A DNA stretch of 64,000 nt from Chlorops oryzae (GCA_020466095.1 CM035806.1:66152687-66216686), one strand, 5' to 3'; positions 45,384 to 55,737 are shown, counted from the first letter of the stretch. Made by a program: numbers and translations. The notes: generated from the letters alone by a model not told the origin.

Positions 45384-46115
45384 GGTCACACTTAAGTTTT
45401 TCGTAATTAACTCCTAAGCTATGAAAGATATCATATTGAAATTTGGCATGGACTTGAACCAGGTAAATGTCCGAAAAACTGCATACAAATTTTTTTCGTA
45501 GTCCCTTCTTGGGTCGTGGGAAGTGGTTCAGAAGTTTCAAAAATCACGATTTTTAACGTTTTTCCTGAATAACTTTTTACTATACATCCCAGCTTATTGA
45601 AATTTGGTGTGTGTATAGCTACTATGTAGACTTAAGCTTTCGCTGAAAAAAAATTGCGACATCGCTATATTTATGGTCATCATCCTACACATTAGAAAAA
45701 ACACTCTTTCTCTTAATCTCATATCTGTATACAAAAATGATTTTTTTTTTGCTTCTTCTGATTGTGTATTTTGCCGCCAAAAAAAGTCGTCACTTAAGGT
45801 TAAAATTTGACCACCATTCGCGAAATTCGCAAAAATTTGATTTTCACTATTTTGAATTGAGTATTTCGCAGCTAAACAAAATGTCCTCTAACGGCTAAAA
45901 TTTGACCATGACTACCATTCGCGAAATTTTTTTGCTTAATAATAATCTCGAGTTTTAGAAGCTTAATCGAAGTACAGATAAGGTATAAATAGATATCCAA
46001 GCTAGAACAACGAAAACGGCAAGAATATTCGTTAAGGTAATGTTTTAACATATTTTAGGCTGAGGAAAAGGTATGTGTGCAATCGGCTTTGCCGATGTAA
46101 ACTTCTTTACTTGTT
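45203..46115 (+). mobile_element. Helitron-like element, family C
   Basis: Starts TATACCTTTTCCGAAGGAAAG (hairpin) then GGGTATATTAAG, and ends with hairpin AATCGGCTTTGCCGAT and ACTTCTTTACTTGTT. It has the same GATCAG..TGACAAGAGGAATC core just before a pure (TCTG)13-type tract at 45332-45383. Third family with this layout. Non-coding. Confidence 0.7.
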
Positions 46116-46365
46116 TTTTGTTGACTTTATTTTTGCCGGTCATTTGGTACAGTTTTCCGAGGGGAAAGACCTTTTGCAAAAATACATTTATGTATTTACT
46201 AAATTATATATTAATTTTGTTTGTTTATTTAATTTTTTGAATTTCGTTTCTTTTTCGTTTCTTTTTATAAGTATTTAATTTTTTTTTTTACGTTTTCAAA
46301 CCTTTTCCGTCCTATCGTTATGGCCGTCTGTCGATGAAACAGGTGTTTTCGCTTTAATTCTTTTT

Positions 46366-47221
46366 ATACACAGCTTCAGGGTATATTGCGTTTGTGTGGT
46401 TGTATGTAACACCCAGAACCAGTCGAGATATACTACACAAAATATATATAGAAATGATCAGCGTCACCAGGAGATTCGATTTAGGCATGTCCGTCCGTCT
46501 GTCTGTCTTTGTGTCCGTCTGTTTGTATACAGTTATCTTATCGAAGGAGTTGAGCTATCTTGACAAAATTTGGTTTGCGTGGTAAAGGGGACATGAGTAA
46601 GAACAAGTTCGAGAATGGACCCGATCGGACCATTTTTAGGGGTACCTCCAGCACTAGGGTCTGTTACGAAAACAACAAAAACTGCTCTAAAATCGGAGTT
46701 TTTCAAGATATTTTGATGAAATTTGGTATTTGAACATGTTTAAAGGCAATTACTATGAATTAAAAAAATTATAAAAGTGGGCGTGGCAGAAGGGCGTTTT
46801 TCGAAAATTGTCTCCTACTCCCGAAACGCCTATGGGACTTGAACGAAAATTGGCACTTATACTTCCTTTGCGGCCATAAACATCCTGTCCAAAAATTTTC
46901 TTGATCAGTCCATTATTAAGGGTACCTCCTGTACGAGGGTCTGTCACAAATATCTCAAAACTGCCCCAAAATCTGAATTTTTCCAAATAATTCAATACAA
47001 CTTAGAATTTGCGCGTATATTTAGGCCTCTGATTAGAATTCCGAAAAATTGGAAAAGTGGCCGTGGCAAAGGGGCGGTTTTCATAAAGAAATTAAACAAA
47101 AGTCGGTATATGGGGCCCCTATGGCCTTAAACAACTCCTGATATTAAAAATTATTTGAAGATGTGTGTCTGTGTTGGGTATTCTATTGTCAGGCTTGCCT
47201 GACTATAACACCCTTCTTTGT
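46366..47221 (+). mobile_element. Helitron-like element, family A copy 5
   Basis: Starts TATACACAGCTTCAGGGTATA, so the terminal hairpin is broken, and ends CTATAACACCCTTCTTTGTT. Both internal repeats are present. The (GTCY)n tract is at about 46488-46525. Confidence 0.75.
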
Positions 47222-47501
47222 TTTTTAAGTAAAGAGGGCTTACAAAGAATTCCATTCGAAGAAAAATGTCAAGTTGTTTTTTTAAAGAGTACATACATAC
47301 ATAATTGAATTTTATAGCGCAGTCAAAATTATGCATAGGAATTAAAAGCTAGCGCAAGACGAATTGCATGAACTACGCTGTCTCTACTCACAACCCTGTA
47401 GAAGTGCTCCACTCCAGGGTTTCGGCTAAGAGCACTAGTGCAGAAGTAGAGACAACGAGGCCAATTCAGTACATTTGATATAATACGTTAATAGAAAGGC
47501 G

Positions 47502-47571
47502 AGCTGTCGTAGCTCAGTGGGTAGCGCATGCGACTCGCAATAAAAAGGGTCCTGATTCAATTCTAACAGCT
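47502..47571 (+). tRNA. tRNA-like sequence (degenerate, Ala-CGC-like loop)
   Basis: AGCTGTCGTAGCTCAGTGGG begins an A-box-like arm and the sequence ends CTAACAGCT, so the first six and last six bases pair perfectly (AGCTGT/ACAGCT). The anticodon region is TGCGACTCGCAA, but the 3' side of its stem reads AAAAA instead of TCGCA. The B box is imperfect (GGTCCTGATTCAATTC). Probably a tRNA pseudogene or tRNA-derived SINE head rather than a working tRNA. Confidence 0.45.
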
Positions 47572-47996
47572 AGAACTAAGCTCCGAAGATTAAGACAAAT
47601 ATATTCATGGTCAGGATCAACAACTGAATCGATTTAGACATGTCGGTCTGTCCGTCCGTCCGTCTGTGGTCGGATATCCTTCCAAACGGCTAGACCAATC
47701 AACTCAAAATCCTGCACACAGGTATATCGGGGCCCTAGTCCGCCCGCTTCGACCCCAAAAATTTACATGTTTCTTTACTTCTGAAGTAAAAGGCGTAAAA
47801 GCTTCAAATTCGAAACATTGGTTAACCACGACGAATAAAAAGTGAAGAAAAAAATTGATGTGCTCCGCACACCGTCGCGCCCAGAAATAGAGATTTTTTC
47901 TAACTTCCGTACGGCAAGGCAAAACTCAGTGCGTCAATATTGTCGGGACTTTGGGTATTTTATATAGGGGCTTGACTTTAGCATTCTTACTTGTTT
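47572..47996 (+). mobile_element. Diverged family B remnant
   Basis: Resumes family B sequence (CTAAGCTCCGAAGATTAAGA, the ATCGATTTAGACATGTCGGT core, a short GTCY run, one 127-bp unit, TTCTTACTTGTT end). The normal start is replaced by the tRNA-like sequence at 47502-47571. Confidence 0.55.
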
Positions 47997-48015
47997 CTTT
48001 TTAAAATTGGTAGTT

Positions 48016-48192
48016 TTAGTACAATGTTATAAAAAGGAAATTGTTTTCACTTTTTTTTTAAGCGCTCGCTTGTAAACAAAAACACATGTGCTCAGCTAGA
48101 AACTTTATAGCTTACTGTCACTGCCACAACATAGTAAACATTCAAGTGGTTCACTCTAAGTGACAGTCCACTTGAGGTGACCTTACCCTATA
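48016..48192. repeat. Dispersed repeat, inverted relative to 18751-18965
   Basis: Reads TTTAAGCGCTCGCTTGTAAA...CTTGAGGTGACCTTACCCTA, matching the reverse complement of 18751-18965 through its whole length. The end TAGGGTAAGG (complement) looks like a transposon terminus. 48193-48716 has no recognisable feature. Confidence 0.55.
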
Positions 48193-48716
48193 TTAATTTT
48201 TGAGCAAAATTTAACTGTAGACACCTCGTTAACCATGCTACTAGTTAGCCTCTATTGTCGGCGTCCCTACTCGTTCTTTTTCCTTTACTCGAGGATTTCT
48301 CGCTAATGCTCCAATTTACCCAAATCTTGTACAGGGTACTGCATTCATTGAGCAGCTACTCTCGACATTTCTGCTTATTAGGAGAGAGGAAAATCGAGAG
48401 GATTAGGATTCGTTCTCTCATGCTTTCTCTCTCTGCTGTGTTTAAACCGGTTTGTCTTTTTGTATTAGTATTTTGTATGGCATGGCATGAATTGACGTCA
48501 ACGATGGCATGGCATGAACTGAAATTTTGTTGCAGGACTTGTATGACATGAAATCACCACAGTAGCTAGCTTTTAATATGAGTACTAAATATAGAGGGTT
48601 TTAACACGCTTTGTTAGAAGGGCTTCGTGAAATTTGGTACTTTTCAGGCCCGTATGGGGGATTATGGGGCCGGGAGAAGCTTTTCTTCGGAGCTCCTTTG
48701 GGTATAAAAGAGCGTA

Positions 48717-49060
48717 AAGGTGTTATAGTCAGGCGAAGCTGAAAATACAATACCCGACAAAGAAATAGGTTAGCTATTTATGCTCGAATAGTTTTTAAAC
48801 AGGCCCAAAGGCCACCACCATAATGACAAATTATTGAGATTTTCAAGACCATAAGAAGCCCCATTTGACAAATTTTTGCGATTTTTTTTGTAAGACCGTA
48901 GAACTGGAGGTACCCCTAAAAATAATCCGACCGATCCCATGCCCCCGCCAATATACACAACGCTTTTCTTCAGGATAGCTCAACTCCTTCGACAAGAAAA
49001 CTGTATACAGACAGACGGATGGATATGACAAAATTGATTCTCCTGGCGACGCACAGTATC
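48717..49060 (-). mobile_element. Family A fragment
   Basis: Has the AAGGTGTTATAGTCAGGCGA end and ends at CAGACGGATGGATATGACAA...CTCCTGGCGAC. One internal repeat and the hairpin end are deleted. Confidence 0.6.
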
Positions 49061-49086
49061 GCGAGTGCGGCCAAAAATAGTAAAAA

Positions 49087-49255
49087 CAAGTAAGAAAGGT
49101 TAAGTCGGTTAAGCCCGACTTTGAAATACCCAGCGTCCCGACATTATTGGCGCACTATATTTTGCCTCTCCATTTGTGGGCGTGGCAGTGGGCGGGCCAC
49201 ATAAATTTTTTCCTACACCTTTCATTCGCCTTGGTCAACCTATGTTATGTTGCGT
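49087..49255 (-). mobile_element. Family B fragment
   Basis: ACAAGTAAGAAAGGTTAAGT, hairpin, CAGCGTCCCGACATTATTGG and one 127-bp unit, then lost. It lies almost next to the family A fragment. 49256-49799 has no recognisable feature except an AAAAAAA tract before 49797. Confidence 0.6.
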
Positions 49256-49799
49256 ACTTTACGTTTATGCTTTACGCTGTTACAACGACAAACCATCAAA
49301 AGTTTCATATAAGGACGATGCGTGTGTGTATGAATTGCTCTATCTCTCAAACTACTTTCGTGCCCATTATTAAACTTATACAGTATGTTTTCAGTCCTTC
49401 ATGTTACCAGTACTAGTACCCTCATAATTCCACTTCTAATGTAAACAACTGACCTTTTTAACATGGGCCTGTCCTAGGGGAGGGACTAGTCCGCAAAACG
49501 GCTGATCATAGGCCAGTTTTTTTTGGGTCAATTGTCGTAATTTTGTCTGGTTTTACGATAGTCAAATGAGGAAAATAAACAACAAATTTCTTATATATAT
49601 TCTAAGCTGATGAAAGTGTCATTTACAGACTACCCATAAACTAACCCCTTTATTACCGACCGCCGGTTAGCCGAATTATATGGAGCGAACTGCCATAATT
49701 TAACCGGTAGGGTTTGGACCGGTCAAAAGCCAGTCCTTCTTAGAAAACTGACCGGCTCATTACCGCAAGGCTCTTTCAAAAAAAAAAAAAAAAAAACTT

Positions 49800-49958
49800 T
49801 ATGGACAGACGGAAAGACAGTCGGACTAAATCTAATATCCTTGTGACGGTGATGATTTCTATATACATATACTTTGTACGGCCTATATCGAATGGTTCTG
49901 GGTGTTGTACACGTATGCACAAATGCAATATACCCTCGACACAGAGTGTGTCGGGTAT
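49800..49958 (-). mobile_element. Family A fragment next to the ckn exon
   Basis: GGACAGACGGAAAGACAGTC through ATACCCTCGACACAGAGTGTGTCGGGTATA: the hairpin end of family A only. It ends 77 bp upstream of the ckn splice acceptor, so this intron end tolerates insertion very close to the exon. Confidence 0.65.
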
Positions 49959-50030
49959 ATAAAATAATCAAATAGCTCAAAATAAATTATTTTAAAAGAT
50001 ATGTACATATTATAATATGTTTTACTTTAT

Positions 50031-50036
50031 TGCAGA
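50031..50036 (+). promoter_or_regulatory. ckn: 3' splice site of ckn exon
   Basis: TTTTACTTTATTGCAG|ATTG: a pyrimidine-rich tract then CAG at 50033-50035. In the coding frame TGA codons occur at 50076 and 50085, so with this acceptor translation must begin at ATG 50112 or the true acceptor lies further in (CAG|GC at about 50141/50142 and CCCAG|GCGAT at about 50172 are alternatives). Confidence 0.65.
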
Positions 50037-50111
50037 TTGTCTCACTTGTCTTGTCGAGAGTGCCCAGCAGCGTGCTGAAGTACTTGAAAGTCCTCTTTGC
50101 CTTCCCTTGCG

Positions 50112-51158
50112 ATGCATCGTTCTTCGAAACCGCACGCGCAGGCTAAGAAAGTACCACCACCAGCAATCCCAGGCGATCCGATATCAACACAGCACCAGCA
50201 CCCGCACCAGCACCCGCACCAGCACCAGCAGCAGTTTCCATTGTATCGTTTAGGTGGTAGCATTGCAGGTGCCACTGGTTGCAAACAGCAAAAAGACGAT
50301 GGTGGTGGTGGCGGTGGTGGCAGCATCATTATGAGCAGCCTAGTGACATCGCCGTCGCTCGACGAAGTCAGCTTCAATTTACCGCGTGAAACATCAGTTG
50401 CGCTGCGCATGAAAGATGAGATAGACTATCATCATCAGGCACCAGCAATGCCTGCATCGGCTGGTGGAACAATACCACCGCCCAATTCAGCAGCAGCGGC
50501 AGCCGCAGCTTCGGCACCAGCCATTTCCATTGTGCCGATCAAGCAATCGAGTGCGACAAATCCGTTATTGGGCGTTTGTCCGACATCTTCAATAGTGCCA
50601 TGTCCACCGGTGCCAGCATTCTGTACAACGCTGCGCGAGCCGCTTACGCATAAGGCGGCCGTTTACTATCATCAGCAGCTTGCGTTGCAGGAAGATCAGG
50701 GCATCGATCTGACACAGTCGCCTGGACGGGATTCGCCCGGCTCGTCATCGGGCTCCGCCGGTTCGGGCTCGCGACATTCGACGGCCAGCTTGGATTCTGG
50801 TCGTGCCTCATCATATCTAACTGGCGTATCGGGTGCCGGCTCCATACGCGGCAGCAGCGGCGGCGGCAGTGCCGGCGGAGCACTCTCCTCGCCGCGCTGC
50901 AGCTCAGTGAGCTCGTGCTCAATTGGCAGCGTCGATCGGCAACGCAACGATGAGCTCATCATTGATTGGCTCATTGAAATGAAGTGCGAAGAATACGCAC
51001 AATTGTTCATCGCCGCCGGCTATGATCTTCCGACAATTGCCCGTATGACACCCGAGGACTTGACAGCGATCGGCATCAAAAATCCACATCATCGCGAACG
51101 TATCAAGCAACGCATCGATAAGCTGCAAGTGCTAGACAATTTACCACATTTTGTACCG
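50112..51158 (+). CDS. ckn: Caskin exon with first SAM domain (partial gene)
   Basis: Caskin is a SAM-domain synaptic and axonal scaffold; the fly protein acts with the receptor phosphatase LAR in motor axon guidance (established knowledge). From ATG 50112 the exon encodes 349 residues: a basic start (MHRSSKPHAQAKK), a His/Pro/Gln run (about 27-40), a Gly run, a Ala run near residue 127, a Ser-rich stretch with STASLDSGRASSYLTG, and at 280-349 a SAM domain (DELIIDWLIEMKCEEYAQLF, then AGYDLPTIARMTPEDLTAIG, then HRERIKQRIDKL). The AGYD.PTI.RMTPEDLTAIG core is characteristic of Caskin SAM1. A good donor CCG|GTAAGT follows at 51158/51159 (phase 0); reading on past it soon loses similarity. Ankyrin, SH3 and SAM2 exons are not in the window. 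Start uncertain: the -3 base is G, but an upstream exon could join in another frame. Confidence 0.85.
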
Positions 51159-51180
51159 GTAAGTGAGCTATCACTGCTAT

Positions 51181-51212
51181 CGATCGTGCGATCGACCGAT
51201 CGTCCGATCGAT
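51181..51212 (+). repeat. Four 8-bp CGATCGNN tandem repeats after the ckn donor
   Basis: CGATCGTG, CGATCGAC, CGATCGTC, CGATCGAT in a row, 23 bp after the splice donor; the whole array is nearly self-complementary. It may be chance, or a small regulatory or fold-back structure. 51213-51925 is AT-rich intron with A-homopolymers. Confidence 0.7.
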
Positions 51213-51925
51213 GTCATCGCATTTCGAGTTCGATTCTCGAAATTTTTGGACGCGTCTTTCAGCTTTAGCGTTATATCATTTATTTATTTTTATTGCTTAG
51301 ATTTCTCGGAAATGATGGACCGAAACACCGGAACCTGTTCATAGTTATAGCTAGTTATGTTCGACCGGTGGATTTTTGTGTGTGCTCTTTTTGGGATTCT
51401 TGCATAGCTTACAAATAATAGAATACCTGCCGTGTCATTTTAAAGAATTTTCAATAGATTCGTAATTAACCGAAAATTAAGTCCAAGCTAAGAGATTTCG
51501 CATAATAAATCGAGAGAATACATAATTAAGGAAGATATCCGCTCAGTAAAAAAAAAAACAGTTCCAAGAAAGGTCAAAATGTATCAAAGTCCAGCCACAA
51601 AAAAAAAAAAAAAAAAAAAATCAACCTCTTTTATACCCAAAATATTACGTCTAAAGTGTATTGTGTTTGTGCATCCGAGTGTTACGTCCACAATCGTTTG
51701 AGATAGGCTATAAACAATAGAAATTCCCTTGTCCCCTTGTCTATCTTTTTCTTATACTGTGTTCCTAAGAAAGAAACTTAGCTATTTTGACAAGATAGGG
51801 TGGAGACTCGTGGAGTATTATGATTAATATGCTTGCCACACATTAATCGCAATTGAGCATATTCAGAACAAAATTTAAATTTCCTCAATTTCAAATGTCA
51901 ATTTTTTTTTTTTTTAACAATTCAT

Positions 51926-52846
51926 TATACCCAGCGTAAGCGGGGTATATTAGTTTTGTGCAAATCTTGTAGCAGGGAGAATTAAGCTCCGGAGATATAG
52001 AAAAATATATATAGAAATGATCAGGATCAAAAACTGAATCGATTTAGACATGTCCGTCTGTCCGTCTGACCGTCTGTCCGTGTGTCCGTCCGTCCGTGGT
52101 CGGATCTCCTCCGAAACGGCTGGACCAATGAAGTCGAAATTTGGCACACATGTATATCGGGGTCCGAGTATGATCCTAGGTAAAAATGGGAGACATCCGC
52201 CCACTGCCACGCCCACAAATGAATTTATTGTGTTTTCAATAAAATGCTTGTAACTTGCGAACCACTCAACACATTCCATTGATATTTGGTGTGCTGGTAA
52301 ACTACGAAAAGGGACATATCCTGGCAAAAAATGGACGCCGCCCTCCTCGAGCCACGCCCACAAATAAGCCCAAAAATAAGGGCTTATCGTAACTTGTGAA
52401 GTAAAAGGCGTAGAAGCTTCAAATTTGCAGCATAGGTTGACCAAGGCAAATGAAAGGTGTAGGAACAAAAATTTATGTAGCCCGCCCACTGCCACGCCCA
52501 CAAATAGAGAATTTTCATAACTTCCGAAGTAAAAGGCGTAGAAGCTTCAAATTCGCAACATAGGTTCACCAAGGCGAATGAAAGGTGTAGGAAAATTTTT
52601 TTTATGGCCCGCCTACTGCCACGCCCACAAATGAAGATTTTTCGTTACTTCCGAAGTAAAAGGCGTAGAAGCTTTAAATTCGCAACATAGGTTCACCAAG
52701 GCGAATAAAAGGTGTAGGGAAATAATTTATGTTGCCCTCCCACTGCCACGCCCACAAATAGAGAAGCAAAACATAGTGCGCTCATAATGTCGGGACGCTG
52801 GGTATTTCAAAGTCGGGCTTGACCGACTTTAGCTTTCTTACTTGTT
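51926..52846 (+). mobile_element. Helitron-like element, family B copy 3
   Basis: TATACCCAGCGTAAGCGGGG to CTTTCTTACTTGTT with three 127-bp units (near 52389, 52516, 52644) and (GTCY)n near 52050-52098. Its end touches the 3' end of the jockey element at 52848. Confidence 0.8.
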
Positions 52847-53204
52847 TTATTTATTGGATCACTCCTTTAGGATAGGAGTCTATCAATAATTTTTTTTAAA
52901 TCTTACACCTAAAGTTACACAATTACATATCACAGAGCATATTCAGATTTGAAGAATACTTTATGAGATGTAATTTTTTGATAATTAACATACGTGCCTT
53001 TTCGCTGGAGCTAGGCTTTTATGGTGTGTGTGTGTAGGAGCACATGTAATTGAGAACGGTGTTGGAGAGCATAATATAAAGCTCAGTAAGGTGGTTATGC
53101 AGCGGATTACCCGGGAGGATGTAGATTTTTGGATCTTATAGCTAGGAAAGCTGTTGTTTTTGGAAGTTCATGGATTGCACTCCGAAAACCGCGTCGGCAA
53201 TCAG

Positions 53205-53707
53205 CTAGGAAAGCTGTGTTGTTGAATGTGAATGGATTGCACCTGTTGTATTTGGAACCGCTGCTCGATCATTTCTTTTCAGCCTCGAATAGTGTGATGT
53301 ATTTGTTAGTGAATGCGCTAGTGGATTTACGTGGGCTTGCAGTTTACAAAAATAATTTTCTTTGATTTTGACGAATTCCGTTTTCCCCATTTCTACGTTG
53401 AGCTCTCTATGTATTCTTTCATTTGTAACAAACCATGGGGCTCCCGTAATTGTCCTTAGGATTTTGGATTGTGCTCTCTGTAGAATGTCAATATTTGAAG
53501 CGCTTGCATGTCCATACAATTGCAGACCATACGTCCATATTGGTTTAATAACTTGCTTGTACAGAAGGACTTTATAATCTAGTTTTAAATCAGAGCGATT
53601 ATTTATGAGCCAGTGCAAGCTGCTTGCTTTCAGCTTCATTTGGGTTCTCTTGGTCTCGATGTGCTTACGCCATGTCAATCTTATCTAAGTGAATTCCGAG
53701 GTAAATA
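53205..53707 (-). pseudogene. Jockey ORF2, C-terminal part
   Basis: Continues the reverse transcriptase after the insertion: YLGIHLD...MTWRKHIETKRTQMKLKASS, then LYKQVIKPIWTYGLQLYGHA and AQSKILRTITGAPWFVTNER. The KPIW.YG..LWG-like and Q...LR.I..APW motifs are the jockey-clade thumb and C-terminal region. It ends NTTGAIHSHSTTQLS. Joining it to the upstream half over one TA restores the expected EEVIYLGI reading. Confidence 0.8.
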
Positions 53708-54028
53708 CCCTGCAGTAATTCCAACTACTCTCCAACTACTCCCCAACTAGTCACAAAAATACCAGGACTACTCCCTCTTAATTTGCCAACCAATGCTTTG
53801 AACTGTCTTTTTTAACGTTGAGCTGTCATTGGAAAATAACTAGTCACAGTTTTTGCTCATATGAACTAGACCTGGAGTATATACAGTTGGGCCAATTTTT
53901 GGTCAATTTGTTTTTTTGCACATTTTATGAAAAAAAAAATAATTATTTTCTCCTCTTTGTTTTGTATTTTTTTTTTCTCTTTTGTTTTTTTTAAATCTTT
54001 TCTTTTTCACTACTTTTTTAATTTTCTC

Positions 54029-54110
54029 GCCTTGACCGAGCCTCGAACCGCTGATCTCTGGGTTGGTAAGTCAGCGTCTTAACCATTACGCTAAACAAGC
54101 AAATTTAATG
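54029..54110 (-). tRNA. tRNA-like module 1 (A and B box)
   Basis: The minus strand reads GTTTAGCGTAATGGTTAAGAC (A-box like) and ends AGCGGTTCGAGGCTCGG (B-box GGTTCGAGG). The anticodon stem does not fold well, so this is a tRNA-derived relic or pol III promoter module rather than a working tRNA. Confidence 0.35.
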
Positions 54111-54349
54111 TATTGATCAAAACGCTCATTTGAGTTTTTGGTTGCTGAAGTTTTTGTGGAACGCACGAGTAGAATTTTTACTACAAAAATTTTTTAATTG
54201 AAAAATACATATTAAAAAAAAAGATATAATAGAAAAAAAAATACTTAAAAATTTAGCGAAACATTTTTTTATTTCAAAATTAACTATTAAATAAAATAAA
54301 TTAAAATATAAACATAAAAAAAAATTGGTAATAAAAAAAAAATTATTCT

Positions 54350-54429
54350 CACCCGAGCCAGGGATCGAACCCCAACCCATGAGGTCGCTGAGCGATAGTC
54401 TTAACCGTCCAGCTAACTACCTTTCGGTG
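54350..54429 (-). tRNA. tRNA-like module 2 (A and B box)
   Basis: The minus strand reads CACCGAAAGGTAGTTAGCTG GACGGTTAAGAC (A-box like), a CGCTCAGCG mini-hairpin and GGGGTTCGATCCCTGGCTCG (B-box), ending CGGGTG, which can pair with the CACCG start. It shares GGTTAAGAC and B-box spacing with module 1, 240 bp away in the same orientation. Confidence 0.4.
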
Positions 54430-54635
54430 GCGCAACGATCAGAATGCAAACTTAAAGCAGACAATAACAATTTCTTTTCTACTTCGCAATCAAAGCACAA
54501 AGCGTAAGGAAATCCTGAAACTCACCCCCGTAAATCTCCGTAGATACATAAAATACTGTACATTTTGACTAGTCATATTTCGAGTAACCTCAGAGTACTC
54601 CTGTTTGGCAAATTGACCTCTTCATTACTGCAGGG

Positions 54636-55474
54636 TAACTTCTTCATATTGAGGGATGCGTGTGTTAGTAAGGAAAATGTCCGGCGAAGCTTTCCTGTTT
54701 AGCGTGAAAGTGATATGTCGACATTTGAGCTCGTTTATTTGGATTCGCCATTTAGTTAGCCAGTCTTTGATTTCGCGGAGATGATTTTGGAGCTTAGAAG
54801 TTGCAACACAAATATCCTTGTGACGGCTTAGTATCGCTGTGTCGTCAGCAAATGTCGAAATTGATACTCGATCGCTATTAGGAATATCTGCTGTGTACAA
54901 AAGATAGAGAATAGGCCCAACAACACTTCCTTGAGGAACCCATGCATGAATTTCATAACATTTTGTTGTAAACTCAAAGTTCGCGTGAAAATTTAAAGGA
55001 AGTAAGCTTCGGATTTTATGTAGCAAACCGTCGCGACGACGCGTCGTGCCAAACTTTGTCGAACGCTTGTTGCACGTCCAAGAAAACTGCTGAGCAATAC
55101 TCGCGATGTTCAAATGCGATTCTTATTTCGTTGGTAATACGATTTACTTGCTCAATAGTACCGTGTTTTTTCTGAATCCAAATTGATGGGAAGGAATAAT
55201 ATGTTGTTCCTGAAGAAATGAAGTCAATTTGGATATCAGAAGTTTTTCGAATAACTTTTTTCCAGTCTATTTTATAATTAGTATGTATATGCGAACTTAT
55301 ATACTTTTTGTACTTCAGCCAGTTAGTCCTTGGATTTGTTAGGCTAATTGAACGTTCAAGTTTTATTGGATGCTTGTGTAATAGAAATACAACAGGCGAA
55401 TGATCCGACGGGAGGTCAAATTTGTTGGGAATTTTTTTGAAATTGAGCAATTTCGATCTACGTGTGGCAGGCAT
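54636..55474 (-). pseudogene. Jockey ORF2, reverse transcriptase core
   Basis: In order on the minus strand: LPSDHSPVVFLLHKHPIKLE (end of the AP-endonuclease domain), a junction with much of the N-terminal RT region deleted, KKHGTIEQVNRITNEIRIAF, SAVFLDVQQAFDKVWHD (first catalytic Asp region), a frameshift near 55030, HAWVPQGSVVGPILYLLYTA, STFADDTAILS (the FADD active site) and KWRIQINELKCRHITFT. It stops at the inserted element after RIPQYEEV. Frameshifts and deletion make it inactive. Confidence 0.85.
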
Positions 55475-55514
55475 ATAAGAGTAAACTGGAAATTATCTCA
55501 ATTTATATTATATA

Positions 55515-55737
55515 CAGGGGTGTCAAAGAATCCGATAGCTGACGGAATCGGAATTAAAACCGATCGAAATTTCATACAAAATTTATAAATTTTGTTGTTT
55601 TTGGTTTTGAATCGGAACTATTATCGGTTCTTAATTGCACAGAACCATATTTTATCCGGCTGTCTATGAGATATATATGAAAATTCAATCGACTAAAATT
55701 CGAATTCCGACAGCTATCGGATTCTGTGACACCCCTG
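55515..55737. mobile_element. MITE with CAGGGGTGTCA ends
   Basis: A 27-bp inverted repeat, CAGGGGTGTCAAAGAATCCG... and complement, with one mismatch. The CAGGGG end is hAT-like, but the flanks (ATTATATA, ATAATTAT) do not give a clean duplication. Non-coding. Confidence 0.7.

Larger units (their letters stand above)
53708..54635. mobile_element. TA-inserting element with CCCTGCAGTAAT ends (copy 2)
   Basis: Ends CCCTGCAGTAATTCC and complementary ATTACTGCAGGG, next to TA on each side (53706-53707; 54636-54637). The jockey ORF reads through if one TA is kept, a strong empty-site test. TTTGCCAA and GAGTACTC/GACTAGTC motifs occur under both ends, as in the relative at 26771-27252. It contains two tRNA-like modules on the minus strand. 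Confidence 0.8.
52848..55490 (-). mobile_element. Jockey-type non-LTR retrotransposon, 5'-truncated and split
   Basis: Minus strand. The 3'UTR (52848-53204) shares TTATTGGATCACTCCTTTAG with the fragment at 44039. ORF2 pieces follow on either side of the insertion 53708-54635, and the 5' end is lost near 55490. The 3' tail adjoins TTTTATTTATTGG at the Helitron-like end. No duplication could be assigned. A small tandem repeat (AGCTAGGAAAGCTGT, 53139 and 53201) lies in the tail. Confidence 0.8.

Noticed and set aside
51159..51344. Continuation of the ckn frame past the donor
   Set aside because: A strong GTAAGT donor lies at the end of the SAM domain and the following residues (RSTDRPIDVIAFRVRF...) look like translated intron.
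52050..52253. Open frames over family A and B elements (Cys/Pro/Ser or RTDGRTD repeats)
   Set aside because: They are translations of (GTCY)n and conserved non-coding element sequence, repeated identically in each copy.
34438..52846. CRISPR-like or satellite array interpretation of the repeated blocks
   Set aside because: The repeats are dispersed transposon copies with defined ends and unrelated spacing in a fly genome.
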